Positions 10,608 through 22,831 are shown, counted from the stretch's first letter. The stretch: 64,000 nucleotides of DNA from Lichina pygmaea (GCA_963422465.1 OY730169.1:62001-126000); one strand, 5' to 3'. Numbers and translations: made by a program. The notes: generated by a model not told the origin, from the letters alone.

Positions 10608-12001
10608 ATGGACATCCCTCGGCCTGATCCTCAGTTGCTCCCGGCCGACCTCATTGTTCTACACAATCTCATCGTCGACATTCAAACCCACCAAGCTCGT
10701 GCCAAATGCCAAGACGGGGAGTGCGGCACCGGCGAATTCAATGACCAATCCACGTTGCGACGGCTGGACGCGCTCAAGGATGAACCTTCGGTTTTCTGTT
10801 CGTGGGATCTGAACGACATACCCTTCTCCAAGGGACTGACAGGCAGCCTGTTGCGTGTGTACATCGCCTGGGCACAGGCGGTGATGCGCAACCCGGTCGA
10901 CGTCGTCTTTCTCTCCCACATCCTCCTCTACCTCGGCACGTCACTACCCAGCGCCATCTACCTATACCATCGGTTCTGTTACCTCCACGGTATGTGCCAC
11001 TGGATCATGCAGCTCTACTACTGCGGCTCTTTCACCTTGATGCTACATAACCATATCCACAATCGTGGTCTCTTGGCCAAAAAATACGCCTGGTTCGACC
11101 ATGTCTGGCCCTACGTCCTCGAGCCGCTGATGGGCCACACCTGGGATTCCTACTACTACCACCACGTAAAGCATCATCACGTCGAGAACAACGGGCCGGA
11201 AGACCTTTCCTCGACCCTCCGCTACCAACGCGACTCGCTGTGCCACCTTTTGCTCTATGTCGGTCGTTTCCTTGCCTTCATCTGGATCGAGTTGCCCATG
11301 TACTTTGTCCGTAAGGGCAAGTACCGTCTTGCGTCCAAGGCTGCGTTGTCGGAGCTTCTGAATTACGCTTTCATATACTTCATGGCTCAACGCAATTTTC
11401 CAGCCACCCTTTTCGTGCTTGTCATTCCCCTCGTGCAAATGCGTGTTGCTCTCATGGTCGGGAACTTTGGGCAGCATGCACTCGTTGATGCGAACGATCC
11501 GGCCTCTGATCTATGTTCCAGCATTACGTTGATCGACGTCCCAGTAAGTTTATGCTTCTTGCCCCCTCCAAAAATCCGCCCAAGCCTCCGCTCCTATGCC
11601 TTGACTGCTAAGTTCTTTTCGGTCGAGTGAAGAGCAATCGTTACTGCTTCAATGATGGCTGGCATACCTCGCACCACCTCAACCCTCTCCGCCACTGGCG
11701 CGACCACCCGCGCGCTTTTCTTGCTTCGAAACCTGCCTATTCTTCCGGCCAGGCCCTTGTCTTTCAGCACATAGACTACCTCATGATGACCTATCGCCTG
11801 ATGCGAAAGGACTACGACTATCTTGCGGGCTGCCTCGTGCCCATAGGGGATCAAATGGGCATGAGCAAGAAGGAGCTAGCGGACATGCTCAGGAAGAAGA
11901 CGAGAAAGTTTACGGAGGAAGAAATCGAGAGAAATTTCTACCGCAAAGACAAACAGCGCCACGTCGGTGTCTCCCAAGCGGCTCATGTCAGTTGCAATTA
12001 A
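10608..12001 (+). CDS. Membrane fatty acid desaturase
   Basis: Exons 10608-11543 and 11633-12001, 434 aa. The intron has a GTAAGT donor, a GCTAAG-like branch site and a GAAG acceptor, phase 0. The three histidine boxes of membrane di-iron desaturases are all present: HNHIH (147-151), HHVKHHH (185-191) and HTSHH (323-327). Between them are hydrophobic segments (about 97-120, 128-147, 215-232, 250-285), as expected of an ER membrane protein that puts a double bond into an acyl chain using O2 and reduced cytochrome b5 or a similar donor. No fused cytochrome b5 domain is seen. The regiospecificity and substrate (acyl-CoA, lipid-bound or sphingoid) cannot be told from sequence alone. The ending is Lys/Arg-rich and cytosolic. 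Confidence 0.85.
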
Positions 12002-13402
12002 TGCTCCAGCCAAGTTCAGGTGATGCATTGCGGATTGGCCTTCGAAACACCCATGGCTGCTCGCCGTCACGAACCGATTTTGATTTTTGTCGACGATCTT
12101 GATGCCACTTGTCCTCGGAAGTGCCGGAGTCAACACGCTTCAGCGTGCAAAGCTGACGGAAAAGCTCGGGCGTAAAATTTCTCCCTGTTGCGACTCGTAC
12201 CAGACGTCCTTCTTCGGGTCTACGGATTAGACTGCCACGTGGACTGGAATGTTGGCCTCTGCCAAGAGCTTGTGCTCTCAGATGCTGTCTGCGGCTGTTC
12301 CTGGCGTCTTTGCCAGCTCGACATTGCTTGGCGCGGTGATGATCCATGCACCACCATCACCAGGACTGAAAGCCGAGGACATGAGAGCATGTACATAGGT
12401 CGGACCTCTTGAGACTAGTGGTTGGCCAGCCCAAGCCAGATTTCTGCGGGCCCCCTGATCCCGTTGTGTCATCATCTGCCAGAATATGTTCTTTGGTTCT
12501 CAGTGTTTGCTTTCCAGGGCTCCAAAAATAATCAATGATAGACTTGCAACTGTCAGCGAGTGTGGCTTTGGTGGCAACACACTATCAATGGAATGAGTAG
12601 CACTGCAAACGTCATGACTGCAGTACGTACTCGGAATCAATACTATGATTGGGTCGCCTCAATCATCTTTCTACAACATCGACTTGCTGGCACCTGCCTC
12701 TGACAAAGCCGAGAGTATCACGAGGAACTTATAGTCCAGGGCTCGAGAGTAATTTCCGAGCACTCTTCATGACGTGGTCAATTTCAGAAATGACGACGCG
12801 GTTTGGGGACAAGGGCCCTCATACGTACTAGAATAGGTAGGGACACCAATGACAATACCAGCCATACTTGAAGGCAACCGAACTGAACAAGGGGAAGATG
12901 TTGCAGGCACATCCGTCTTGGTGCAGTAGATCAAGATGTCGCCAGAGCCTCGACATTACGATGACGTGCAAGCATCAGTAGCCCTGTCGAAAGCGAAAAC
13001 CGAGCAGCAGGCTCCGCCGAGGCAGTTGAAGAGGTACCGCCACGCTCGTTATTAAGTGACAGCAGTGTCCAGCCCTAACGGCTCTGTAGGATCGAACAAT
13101 AACCACCCTTGCGCCAGCGGTATACGAAATCGGGACAAGACTCACCAAATCTATGGGGGTGAGCAGACGAATGAACACAAGCGATCCGCTCTACTCCCAT
13201 CTGGACCTTGGCATATACAGCTAGGCCTGGTGACAGATGTTCCGCGGACGAGTTGTGGCGCGAGTCCGTGCCACGAGCAAGAAAAGGGAGAGATGAGAAG
13301 AAGCCACTCGATTTTCTTAGGAAAGTGGTGCGTCAACGGCTGCGGATCTACGAACCCCTGCCAATATCGTGGCACGTGCAGGCATCAGCCAACCTGTTCC
13401 GA
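12002..13402. other. Intergenic DNA, no gene seen
   Basis: Only short frames without domains on either strand. No repeat shared with the rest of the window was noticed. Confidence 0.4.
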
Positions 13403-13948
13403 TCACATCGGAACCAAGCCGGGCTTCCCGAATTGACCCGGTTGCAATCTGTGCCCGTTGACCCGGGTCTGGTCGTCCAAAGCGGGATTTTTGAAGTATC
13501 TGAGCCACGGCTCCCCGATCATATCCCGCCCCATGTTTCTGAAGGGGTTCACCAGTCCGAATGCACGGCTTTGTCTTGGCCGCCGGGCAGATTGAAGTTT
13601 ACGGTTGGGGTCGCGATCCATCGTCGTGGCGCAGATTTCAGCGCAATGTGCGGTCCACGACGACCGCGTGAAGCCCGTCTGTGGCTTGAACTGATGGGAA
13701 GACCTAGCCATCAGCAACCAATTCTCGACATGATATCGTGGGCTTTGACGGGGGCCACCAACCCTTTGGCGGCATTTGATCATACACCCAGCGAAGATCG
13801 ATGACGGTCGTTTATTGGCCGACGAGATACCGTCGCCGCTGTCGACAGGCTGAAGAGGATTGTGGTTCCTCGTGTGCAGTTGGTGCAGTGGTCCCGCCAA
13901 GGTCGTCACGGCCCATAGCAGGAACGTCAGCACCATGGCCGTCTTCAT
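13403..13948 (-). CDS. Small secreted protein candidate
   Basis: Intronless frame of 181 aa with a typical signal peptide: MKTAMVLTFLLWAVTTLAGP, cleavage likely near residues 18-20. The mature part is basic, with four Cys in two close pairs (CMIKC and CAEIC), and has no membrane segment or recognised domain. Size and composition fit a secreted effector-like protein, but this is inference. An overlapping 198-codon frame on the plus strand has no signal peptide or motif and is probably a shadow. The gene stands alone in a gene-poor stretch. Confidence 0.5.
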   Translation of the reverse strand: MKTAMVLTFLLWAVTTLAGPLHQLHTRNHNPLQPVDSGDGISSANKRPSSIFAGCMIKCRQRVGGPRQSPRYHVENWLLMARSSHQFKPQTGFTRSSWTAHCAEICATTMDRDPNRKLQSARRPRQSRAFGLVNPFRNMGRDMIGEPWLRYFKNPALDDQTRVNGHRLQPGQFGKPGLVPM

Positions 13949-15495
13949 GTTGTTGTTATTGCTCCTTCTGCTACTTCTGCTGAGCTTTTGAGGATATTGT
14001 GACCGGAGCTCGATCGGCAGAAAAGAGACTCAGACTGCTGGATATCAAACATGAGAGCTGCCCTTTGTACTGGGGGTGAAAGTCGTACTTATGTCCTGCT
14101 ACGCCCACCTAATGCCGCAGAAGTGAGAGACACCATGCCGACATCGGCACCGTCATACAGCGCCTACCGAAGTTGGACATGGATGGAGATAGCCTCGATA
14201 CGATTCTTCTGCTGGTACGATGCGGCCACGCAGATGCACTCGAAGGTGAAAGCATGTAGGGAACCCCACGAGTGGAGGCTACTCGCATCGACATCCGCAG
14301 GAGGAGTCCCGGCCACTTGATCTCTGAGGCACGGGTGTAAGATCTCGGATCGATGGGCGTCTGAAACAGTCCTCCGTTGCTTCTGACGAGGTGAGGTCCG
14401 TCAACCGTTGCCAACGCCACGATGTCAGTCTCATCACTGGCTGCTTATCAACAAGCCTTAAGCTGGGAGCGCACGGTACGAGAGGGACGCTAGTGATACG
14501 GTACGTACATAGTCGTACGAGAGGTGATATAACGTTACGGTACTACCGGTACAAGTTAAAGTTAATTGCGGAGCCGCATTATCACAATTCCCAAGACGTT
14601 TAGATACACTTCAACACTCAGTGGTACGCACAGCTAGAGTGAGCGACTTTGCCGTAAAAAGCCCCGAGTCCTCAGACCACAGCCTATGCCGTTGGAGAGT
14701 TCTGGCTTCGCCGGGTTTTTGGTCAACCGGGTGCCATGTTGCCATCAATGACTGCTTGGTGCTGAGCACGCAGACACTTGTCTCAATTTATCTACTGTCA
14801 CTTTGAGGCTGCTGGAGGGTTGAGAAACTCAGGGACCTGATCCATACTTGGCTGACAAGAGGACTTTGACTGCTGTGCTCACGGTGAGTGGCTGCCTCAG
14901 GTTTTTGACTCGGTTGCTGCGATTCAGCTTACTAATAGTACTTATGTGCATATGTACAGTGGCACAACAGAAGTCTGCGTACCCCTCCATGCAGAATCTA
15001 CCTCGGGCTGCGCTGGAGAATCAATATATAGCTGCTTCTTGTGACTGGAGGAGCCCCTCAATCTAGTCGCATCACTTATGAAAGTAGCAGCTGATAGTTC
15101 GTACTGGTGTGCGCAGACTTGTGTCGTGACACTTTACGTACGTACCTCACAGTGGGAAAGCTTTACAACTTCAGGAAAATCTAGGCCCTGCACCGCCGTG
15201 GTGGCCAAGCGGAGCGTTACGTACGTACGTATGTAGTGATAAGCACCTTACAGGGTACATCGCGGCGTACCGTACGGCATCGGTATAGGCAAGTGCGGTG
15301 GTGGAGCCGTTGGTTTGCCGACAGCAACATCTGATCGGTGTACTGAGAGAGAGCGACAGGCTACGGAAAGCGACAACGAGAGATCTACATTCCTCGTATA
15401 GACTTCAACGCGCAGAGAACGCTGGGAGCGGTGGAGCGGTGGAGCGGTGGGAGCCCGGGCCATTGGTGGCTGTCCGGCCCTTCCCCATCAGCAAC
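13949..15495. other. Intergenic DNA upstream of MRP51
   Basis: No gene supported. GTACGT-type palindromes are frequent, for example at about 14,500-14,525, 15,137-15,148 and 15,220-15,234. The frame of MRP51 is open upstream to 15,298, but those codons look like leader sequence. Confidence 0.45.
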
Positions 15496-16995
15496 ATGTC
15501 GACCAAGCTCCATTCTCCGGCGGCGAACCTGCTCAGGAAGTCGCGGCTCTTCTCCCTGCCGCCGCCGTTGCCCAGGCCGGCCGAACAGGCTCAGCGAGCT
15601 CCCCAGACGGCCACGCTCCCGTATCCTACCGTTGCCGCCATCACGACGCCGACGTCGTCTTTGGTACGCGGTGACTGGGGATTGAAGAGACCGCTCCCGC
15701 TGAAGTCGACCACGGCGACGACGACACCGGTGATCCGCATCGGTCCGGTGGACAACATCGTGCACATCACCGAGTTCGCTTCGGCGGCCGATACGGCGAT
15801 CACGTTGAAGAAATGGCAGGAGCTCGCCGTGCCCATGTCGAACGCGGCCAGCACGGCGCGCGGCGCGCGCTCCTTCTCCGACGTCCACGATCCGTTCCGG
15901 TGGGATCTGGATCGCACCGCCGCTCCGCCAAAGGGGACGGCACCGACGGCGAAGGCGCATCGATGGAGGTTCGGCAGCCCGTGGATCGCAGGCATGAGCG
16001 GGGCCGAGTTCGCACAGCATCTTGCCACCACGATAAGGCGGCGCAAGGACGAGTTCCGGGAGTACCTACGATCCAAGGCCCGGACCGAGCGGGCCCAGAG
16101 CCGGCACACCTACATGACCGAGCAAGGCCTGCACGACGACTCCACCTCCACCGCCTCCCAAGACGGCCGCGCGTCTGGCGCAGACGAAGAAGTGACGGAC
16201 CAAGAGCTCGATGACTACATCCGTCGTCTGCGCGACCGCGACCAAACTCTACGGAGCTCGATCGCCACCTTCCTCGACCTTCCCGAGGCCGCCTCCGACG
16301 GCCGCCGCTCGACGGATGCTGACGGGGCAGATCTCGACCGGGGCTACGCCGAGACGGGTCCGCCACGCACCCATCCGTCGGCCGGTCTCTCCTACCTGCG
16401 GACCGGCGCCGTCCTGACCAACGATCCCCTGCGAGGGCCCCTCGAGGGACCACCGCCGGTCGAGGCGCGCGTCATCCAGCCCATGCACACGATGTCGGGT
16501 CAGAAGATCACGCAGTTCCTCGGCGTCGCCGGCGTCGTCAGCGACAACATAATGTCGTCCGTGGGCTCGAGATCGAAGACCTCGCCTATCGACCCTGACG
16601 TGCCGGGCGGCCGAAAGATGTGGGTACGGCCGACCCGGGTGAGCGTCGACTCGAAGGGGAGGATCAAGGTCCGCGTCGAGCCCGCCGAACCGGGCGCGTC
16701 GTCCGTCTCCTCCTCTCCCTCCTCTTCTTCCGCCATGGACAGCTCCTACCGATCCCGTGGCGCACTCACGCCGGCCTGGCTCAGCGGGCGCTCGGTCCAA
16801 CCACCACCGTCTCTGCGCGGTCCGAACCCTCACCTGTACGGTCTCTCAGGGCGGCGGGGAACGGGAGGGCGAGAAGCAGCAGCAACTACAGGGGGAGGGG
16901 AAGGGTCGAAGAGCGGATCACGCGCGTCTTCGGGACGGCCGGGCTCCCCAGTCGGCTTGAGCCCGGAGAGTCTCAGGAGCATCGTCGACCTGTGA
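15496..16995 (+). CDS. MRP51: Mitochondrial small-subunit ribosomal protein Mrp51
   Basis: 499 aa from the ATG at 15496. That Met is followed by the family's typical start: LLRKSRLFSLPPPLP, then RGDWGLKRPLPLKSTT and a VDNIVHITEFASAADT block. This matches the fungal Mrp51 family, a component of the mitochondrial 37S subunit (counterpart of bacterial bS1) that in yeast also acts in translation of mitochondrial mRNAs through their 5' leaders. The basic, Ser/Leu-rich N terminus fits a matrix-targeting peptide. The central part (about 215-285) is charged and helical; the C-terminal 100 residues are Ser/Gly-rich. The frame is open 66 codons further upstream, but the extra residues do not look conserved. 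Intronless as far as I can see. Confidence 0.85.
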   Translation: MSTKLHSPAANLLRKSRLFSLPPPLPRPAEQAQRAPQTATLPYPTVAAITTPTSSLVRGDWGLKRPLPLKSTTATTTPVIRIGPVDNIVHITEFASAADTAITLKKWQELAVPMSNAASTARGARSFSDVHDPFRWDLDRTAAPPKGTAPTAKAHRWRFGSPWIAGMSGAEFAQHLATTIRRRKDEFREYLRSKARTERAQSRHTYMTEQGLHDDSTSTASQDGRASGADEEVTDQELDDYIRRLRDRDQTLRSSIATFLDLPEAASDGRRSTDADGADLDRGYAETGPPRTHPSAGLSYLRTGAVLTNDPLRGPLEGPPPVEARVIQPMHTMSGQKITQFLGVAGVVSDNIMSSVGSRSKTSPIDPDVPGGRKMWVRPTRVSVDSKGRIKVRVEPAEPGASSVSSSPSSSSAMDSSYRSRGALTPAWLSGRSVQPPPSLRGPNPHLYGLSGRRGTGGREAAATTGGGEGSKSGSRASSGRPGSPVGLSPESLRSIVDL

Positions 16996-17215
16996 ATGCC
17001 GGCCTCTGTCTATTTCAATGCCATCCCCGCCACGAAGTGGGAGCGCGTGTTAAAGTTGATGAGAATCTCTGTGTAGGTTCCACTCCACCGTAAGCTCAAC
17101 ATTGTACGAGGATCATGGACGTCGAAACCTCTGTGGGTCCTTGATATCACTTAATCTTGAGCGCACGAGGTACTGTATCGTACGGAGTACTCACTCCGTA
17201 CTGTACCGTGCCGAT

Positions 17216-19776
17216 TGATTGATTGATTGAAGTCTTCCACCGTTCTAAAACTAGCTGACTAGATTATGCCGGGAGTAGCAATAGTAATTTGAAAGGATAA
17301 AACCGTCTTCGGGGCAAACCCTTCCTTCTCCTCCATTCCGGGATCTCTTACCGTGGATGTCGTGCTTGCGCGTACGTGTGTTGTAGATCTCGTAGTCGCT
17401 GACGCGACTACTCTGCTCCTGTCTCCCCCCTACCCTCTGCACCCCTTCCACGGGCTGTGGCATCCAAAGTAGTCTGCCCCTGGAGTTGCCTCCGGGGCCA
17501 GCCCTTCTTTGCCGTAGGCTGTGGGAGGGCTACAGTGGGAGCCCTTGGTCGTTTCTCCCCCGCCACCGGAGAATGCTGCGGGGGTGGAGTATCCAGCTCC
17601 ATTAGCTCTGCCTCCGCGTCAACGCTCGGTGCCGGCCGTGGCTGCGTGGGCTTCCTTGGCTCCGTAGGGGTCTGCACCACAAAGCGAAGAGGAAGGACAT
17701 CCCGTAGCTGCCGGATTCTCTGTAAGGCCCCTGCCCGTGCCCGGCACTCTGAGGACCACGCCTTGTGGGCCTCCCTGCACACTGCACACTTCTGTCACTG
17801 CTGTACCTTGCAGGCTTTAGTGTCATGGGCCCCTGCGCAGTGGGCGTAGCACACTTGAGCTTTGCACTGTTTTGCCATGTGGCTGTACTGCTGGCAGTGA
17901 AAGCACTGAGTGAGACAGAGTGCTTGATGGAAGGTGTTGCAGGTATGAAACTGCAAGCCAACCAAAAAGCCCTTGTCTATCAGTGTGTTCGCTGCCCGCA
18001 CATCAGCAAGCTCCAAGATCAGGGAGGACCTGGTCTTAGAATGTGCTGACTTTGGCCAGTGGGCTCCAACCAGCTTCAGCTCGGGGTGCAGGACCCTATT
18101 CTCCTTCTGCAGTGTTTTGACAATGCTGCCCTGGTTGCTGGTGTCCACATCCTTTGTACGAACTCTGTGGACTAGCACCCAGTAACATCGCTGGACTATC
18201 TGTGCTGATGGTGCAAAGCAGGTCAACCAGCCGCTGTCCTCTTCCAGCCTCCAGCGCCCGGCCTCCGTCTCCACCAGAATCAACACATCCCCACTGGGGT
18301 GCTGGTACAGCGAGAGCATACAGCTCCCATCTCCCTCTGTGAAGTGGCCAGTTTGCTCCAGCCACTGCTTGAGTTGCTGGGGGGGGGGACAACCCAGAAG
18401 CCTGAAGCCTCCACCAGGTCTTCCACTCTGGCCACAACCTCCCGGAGGTGACATGCCTCCAGACAAGAGGCCTCTTGCTTGTGTCGCCTGGCAAGGACTT
18501 CAGTGGGCATGGTGTTGGTGTGAGTACACAGGCATGGGCCCGGGGCCTCCTGCACTGCCTGTGCATATGTCTTCTTTTGCTGGACTGTTGATTCAATGTT
18601 CTTTAGTTGTTGGTCAACATCACCAAGAGCCTTTATCATCATTCGGTGGGTGCCCTCCGCCACAGTCATACTATACCAGAACATAGTGTAGAGTTGGCAC
18701 CCCCCCACAGGGTCTCTACCACACTTTCCCACAGTCCTGAGGTCTCTTGCACTCCACCATACGTGCTCACCCCTGGGATCCTGCTTTGGAGCACTGGGTC
18801 ACCAGCCCAGAGCCCACGCTCCAACTGTAGTTTGCTCCCTGAGCTTGTTGTTTGCAGCCTAAGCCTGCACTCTGTACGAACTGGCATGCGCATCCGTCCT
18901 CTCAGGCCATATAGACAGTCTTGTAGTAGGCCCAGGCCCTACCTCTGTCACTGCCATTATATGCCACACCTCACAGTTGTTAACTGTTTCACATTACCTT
19001 TGCAGATCTCTTGTACAAAGGCCGACCATGCCTCGCAGGCCTTACAGACCCTGCAGGCCGTGCCAGCACCTGCAGGGCCGCCTTTCCAGCCCACTAACCA
19101 AGTAGGGAGGAGTTCTCCTTGGTCCGCTGTCACCTGTGGGGCCCCGGTTGCACCTGTTGGCCCACTAGATAACCCAGTCCCCTGGCCCCAGATTGTGGAT
19201 TGTACGAAGAGACTTTGTGGCAAGGCCTTAGGCAAAACCATCAAGCCAGCACTTTGGCTATCACACAGCCCTTAGGCACTGGAGTGGTGATGTCTCCTTG
19301 TACGACCACTCTCCTTCTTTAACAGGTGGTCCCTGTTTGATTAACAACACCGCGGTGCCAAGGCCACTCCCCCCCTAGCAGATCCTCACACGTTAGCTGG
19401 AGACTCTGCTAGGAGGGTGACGTGACAAGAACTCCTCTCGACTACTCCAGAGGTGCCCTATCAGACACCTAGACTTCACATCCACCAGCTGTGGGGCTGG
19501 CTTCGGGCTGTAGCGTACATGGTAGTTGTCTGTCGGGTGGTTTTCATCTCCCAAGCTTGGTCGCAGTCCTCTGTTCTGCTGTAGCTGTTTCACGGGGGTG
19601 TCCAGGGTGCCTGCGCGACACCTCCAGTGGCCCGTCGCTCCGCAACACCAGCAGCTCGACCGGTGACTCAATTAGCTCTCGGTGCAGCGACTACGAGCAG
19701 CCTGGGAAGCCGCCCGCCATCGACTGCCCCGAGGTTCCCAGCCTGCACCACGTGGAGGTTCGAGTCGTTGCAGGCC
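17216..19776 (-). mobile_element. LINE family B, ORF1-only half-LINE (LINE-f)
   Basis: A 2.56-kb insertion bounded by a 13-bp target duplication, GTACYGTGCCGAT (17,203-17,215 and 19,777-19,789, one mismatch). On the minus strand it runs from a 5' UTR of about 1 kb into ORF1, then about 190 nt of 3' region, and ends in a short AATC-repeat tail (17,216-17,231). The endonuclease/reverse transcriptase ORF2 is missing. The same 5' terminus is seen at 42,028 and 8,309. It is unlike its neighbours in that coding and non-coding parts are present in order with only ORF2 gone. Confidence 0.8.
17408..18732 (-). pseudogene. Gag-like ORF1 of LINE-f, frame-broken
   Basis: Spread over at least three frames on the minus strand. 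The first part has IKALGDVDQQLKNIE and TYAQAVQ, parallel to the ORF1 of LINE-b (YAQAVQ). The middle part (18,466-17,795) carries the RNA-binding region and a zinc knuckle CFHCQQYSHMAKQC (C-x2-C-x4-H-x4-C), followed by CYAHCAGAHDTKAC. The last part is Pro/Arg-rich. Family knowledge: such ORF1 proteins bind the element RNA. The frame changes mean this copy is not functional. Confidence 0.75.
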
Positions 19777-19789
19777 GTACTGTGCCGAT

Positions 19790-20161
19790 ACGTACTTGCA
19801 CACGTGGGGAGCACAAGAAACACATACTCGTACATAGATGTACCATACCGTAGCACTATGTACAAGTAGTAGTACGGAGTGTATGAGCAGTAGTCTTCTG
19901 CGATCTAGTAATCGCTGACTAATATACAAAGCTGACTAAGAGAACTGGCCAATAAGATCCACGGACGGAAGTACGTACGTATGTACATACATGAAGAAAA
20001 CGAGTCACTCCCGTCATTAGTAATACGGAAAGAAGTCATGTCACGTGCACTTAGGGCTCCTAGCTCATCCCACAGCGACCACTACGGTTGATTTCACTCC
20101 ACTTCGCCATTTCAGACCCACTTTCTTGTGACCCTGCTTTCGAAGTGTGACGACAGACATC
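19790..20161. other. Upstream region of RPS17
   Basis: About 370 bp with GTACGTACGTATGTAC palindromic runs at about 19,971-19,987 and pyrimidine-rich stretches just before the ATG, as is usual for ribosomal protein genes. No gene. Confidence 0.4.
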
Positions 20162-20806
20162 ATGGGTCGAGTTCGAACAAAGGTAAGTGGTGATGGAGCT
20201 ATTCTCTGCAGTTGGACGGAAAGCTGATGGCACGGGTTAGACGGTCAAGAAGTCAGCCAAGGTCATCATCGAGCGATACTATCCGAAGCTCACGCTCGAC
20301 TTCGAGACCAACAAACGGATATGCGATGAGATCGCCATCATTGCATCGAAACGTTTGCGAAACAAGGTCAGTGGATCCTGGGGTCGGTGCTGATGTCGGC
20401 GTCCGGCCTTGGCTTACGCATTGTCTCGACATAGATCGCTGGATACACCACTCATCTGATGAAGCGGATCCAACGGGGCCCGGTGCGCGGAATCTCGTTC
20501 AAGCTCCAGGAAGAAGAGCGAGAACGGAAGGATCAATACGTGCCCGAGATCTCGGCGCTCGACTTCACTCAGAACTCCGAGACGGGACAGCTGGAGGTCG
20601 ATGGCGAAACGAAGGACCTGTTGAAGAGCCTCGGGGTACGGCCCCCACCCCGCCGCAACGTGTGCCGGTCATGCATCGGTGCCAAGCTTACCTTCCTCGC
20701 GTTCTCGCAGTTCGACTCTATTCCGGTCAACGTTGTGGCCGTCGCCCAGCAACAGGTCACCGAGCGTCCGAGGCGATTTGGTGATCGACCGCCGCGACGA
20801 GACTAG
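20162..20806 (+). CDS. RPS17: Cytosolic 40S ribosomal protein eS17
   Basis: Four exons: 20162-20182, 20241-20366, 20435-20635 and 20711-20806, 147 aa. All three introns are phase 0 with GT...AG ends (donors GTAAGT, GTCAGT, GTACGG). The product begins MGRVRTKTVKKSAK and contains [36 protein letters not shown] and [13 protein letters not shown], the eS17 signatures, at the usual family length of about 146. It is part of the head of the small subunit of cytosolic ribosomes. The first exon codes only seven residues, a common layout in ribosomal protein genes. Everything looks intact. Confidence 0.97.
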
Positions 20807-21740
20807 CGGGACCAATGGACGTTTTGTGGGGGGGGGCGGCAGCGGAGCTCGACAAGGACTGGCGCTAGGACAGAGGCCAAGGTCCTATCCTGTCTCTCTA
20901 GATTTCAGCTGCCGGTTCTAATCGACTGTTCGCGATAACGCGCGGTGCGACATCCAGACTGCATCGTGCTTGTCCTACGAAGGGTGCTCCATGCCCGTTA
21001 GCAGCCCCCACCGTGAATACTCGGCGCCGATCCTCTGCGTACAGGGGGCTCCGTTTCTAACCTTGACCGATCCTCGATCCTAGTGCTCCCTCGTTCTCCG
21101 ATTCAAATTTGCAGAATGCAGCATTGCAGCAGCTACAACCTTGAGGGTGTGTAATTAGCTGACGCCGAGAGATGCAGAAGAGAAATTCTACCGGACTGTG
21201 CCTGCCATCACCACAGTGGCCATGAGGATCTAGCACACACCAGCCCAGTAGATCTATCACTAAAGTAGACTACCAAAATCTTCACGGCCGGCAGCTTGGA
21301 TTGCGTTAGCGCTCCGCGCACTGCTTCTCGAAGTCATGCGGAAATGGTGAAACTACCTACCACAAATGTGATTGGAGACGAACGGGCACGCTTGAGCCTC
21401 CCCTTTACGACCGAACCTGCAAGTAGTGATCTGGCGAAGATTGCCCCCTAAAGCTTAGGCAGCTGGGGTCGCTAGCTAGGCAGTTGCTGTAGGCTTAGAC
21501 AACGCCAGAAGACTATCTTCTGTTCCGTTGTTTTGCCAGAGTCAATGCCGGCCTGGCCTGTTTGTGTCGTTACGGGGCCCCACATTAGAAGCCCTTGCAT
21601 CAGCTTTAGAGGGTAAGGTGTGACACCTAGACTAGGGCCACTTTGACAGCTGTTGTAGTGATAATTAGACTGAAAGTACCTACATATGTATGTATGTGCT
21701 CCAACACCACCTCTGATGAACCAACAGACAAGACTCTTGT
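20807..21740. other. Intergenic DNA left of the transposon nest
   Basis: No gene seen. Its last bases, GACAAGACTCTTG at 21,728-21,740, are the left target-site duplication of LINE-e and recur with one change at 48,308-48,320. Confidence 0.5.
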
Positions 21741-21793
21741 TTTTATTTATTTATTTATTTATTTATTTACTTATTTATTTATTTATTTATTTA

Positions 21794-22001
21794 TGTTGAC
21801 CAGGGACTCTCTGGAAGAGTTGCCTGGGGATTTGCAGAGGTGTCAAGATCAGCCTCCCTCTGAGTGACAGCTAAATTGTTGTCTTGCCTACATGTGACAG
21901 TGTGCAGAGTTTTTCTTCTCCTTCTCTTTTGTTGTCACTCCTAGATTCTTAGTTAGAGAGAGATAGAATGAACACACTTATTCTCTGGCCAGCTGCCAGT
22001 T
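21794..22001 (+). repeat. Copia 5' LTR
   Basis: Starts TGTTGACC and matches the copy at 35,483 over its length apart from about nine substitutions and one 3-nt length difference. The 3' boundary is set by where the two copies stop matching. Confidence 0.8.
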
Positions 22002-22831
22002 CACAGTTATAAGCCTGGAGCTGTTTCCTACCTGCTGCTAAGACACCTGTAACCAGCTTTAAGTTATATTTTCATATAGTATAGGATCTCTGACTGATCA
22101 GAGAGATGTCTCAAAGCTTTTTGACCACAATAATAACCAAAGTCACAACTGTCCTGACTGGAACTGCAGACTGGGATTCTTGGTACACTGTCATCAAGGG
22201 AGTTACTGAAGGAAAGTTGATCTGGGAGTACATTAACCCAGAGACATCTCAGGAACTTTGTCCAACACTCATCCAGTCTGTAAAGCTGGTGCTTGCAGAT
22301 GTTAATACTGATGCACAGGCTTATACTGATCTGACTGTGGCAGAGTGTGATGTGTACAAGTTTCTGACACAGGAGTACAAGTCAGAGAACAACAAGTACA
22401 AAGTTCTGAACACAGCTATCACTGGATACAAGGTAGATATCCTTAGGTTGCTGTCACTGTCAATTCTCTTATACATTCAAAACTGCAAGGGTACATACAA
22501 CACACTTGTCAAGCTACATACATAGTTTGCACCTACAGACAAGACATGGGAGCAGATGGTGCTTGCACAGTATCAGAAAATCAAGAAGGCACCAAGGACA
22601 AAGAATCTTGAGTTGTGGCTGCACAGCTGGGAGAAGATATACCAGGATGCACTGGATATTAGTCTGCCTGATGTTCAGGGCAACTGACCAGTCAAAGATT
22701 TTGTACAAAGCCTGCAGGATACTGACTCTAGATTTCACACATATTGGATACACTATCTTTGTTGTGTCAAGGAGTACCCCTCACTGAAAGAGGTGATCTA
22801 CAAGTTTTGTACACACCTACAAGAGAACCCC

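Noticed and set aside
13208-13804. A 198-codon plus-strand frame
   Set aside because: It overlaps the secreted-protein candidate on the other strand and has no signal peptide or motif.
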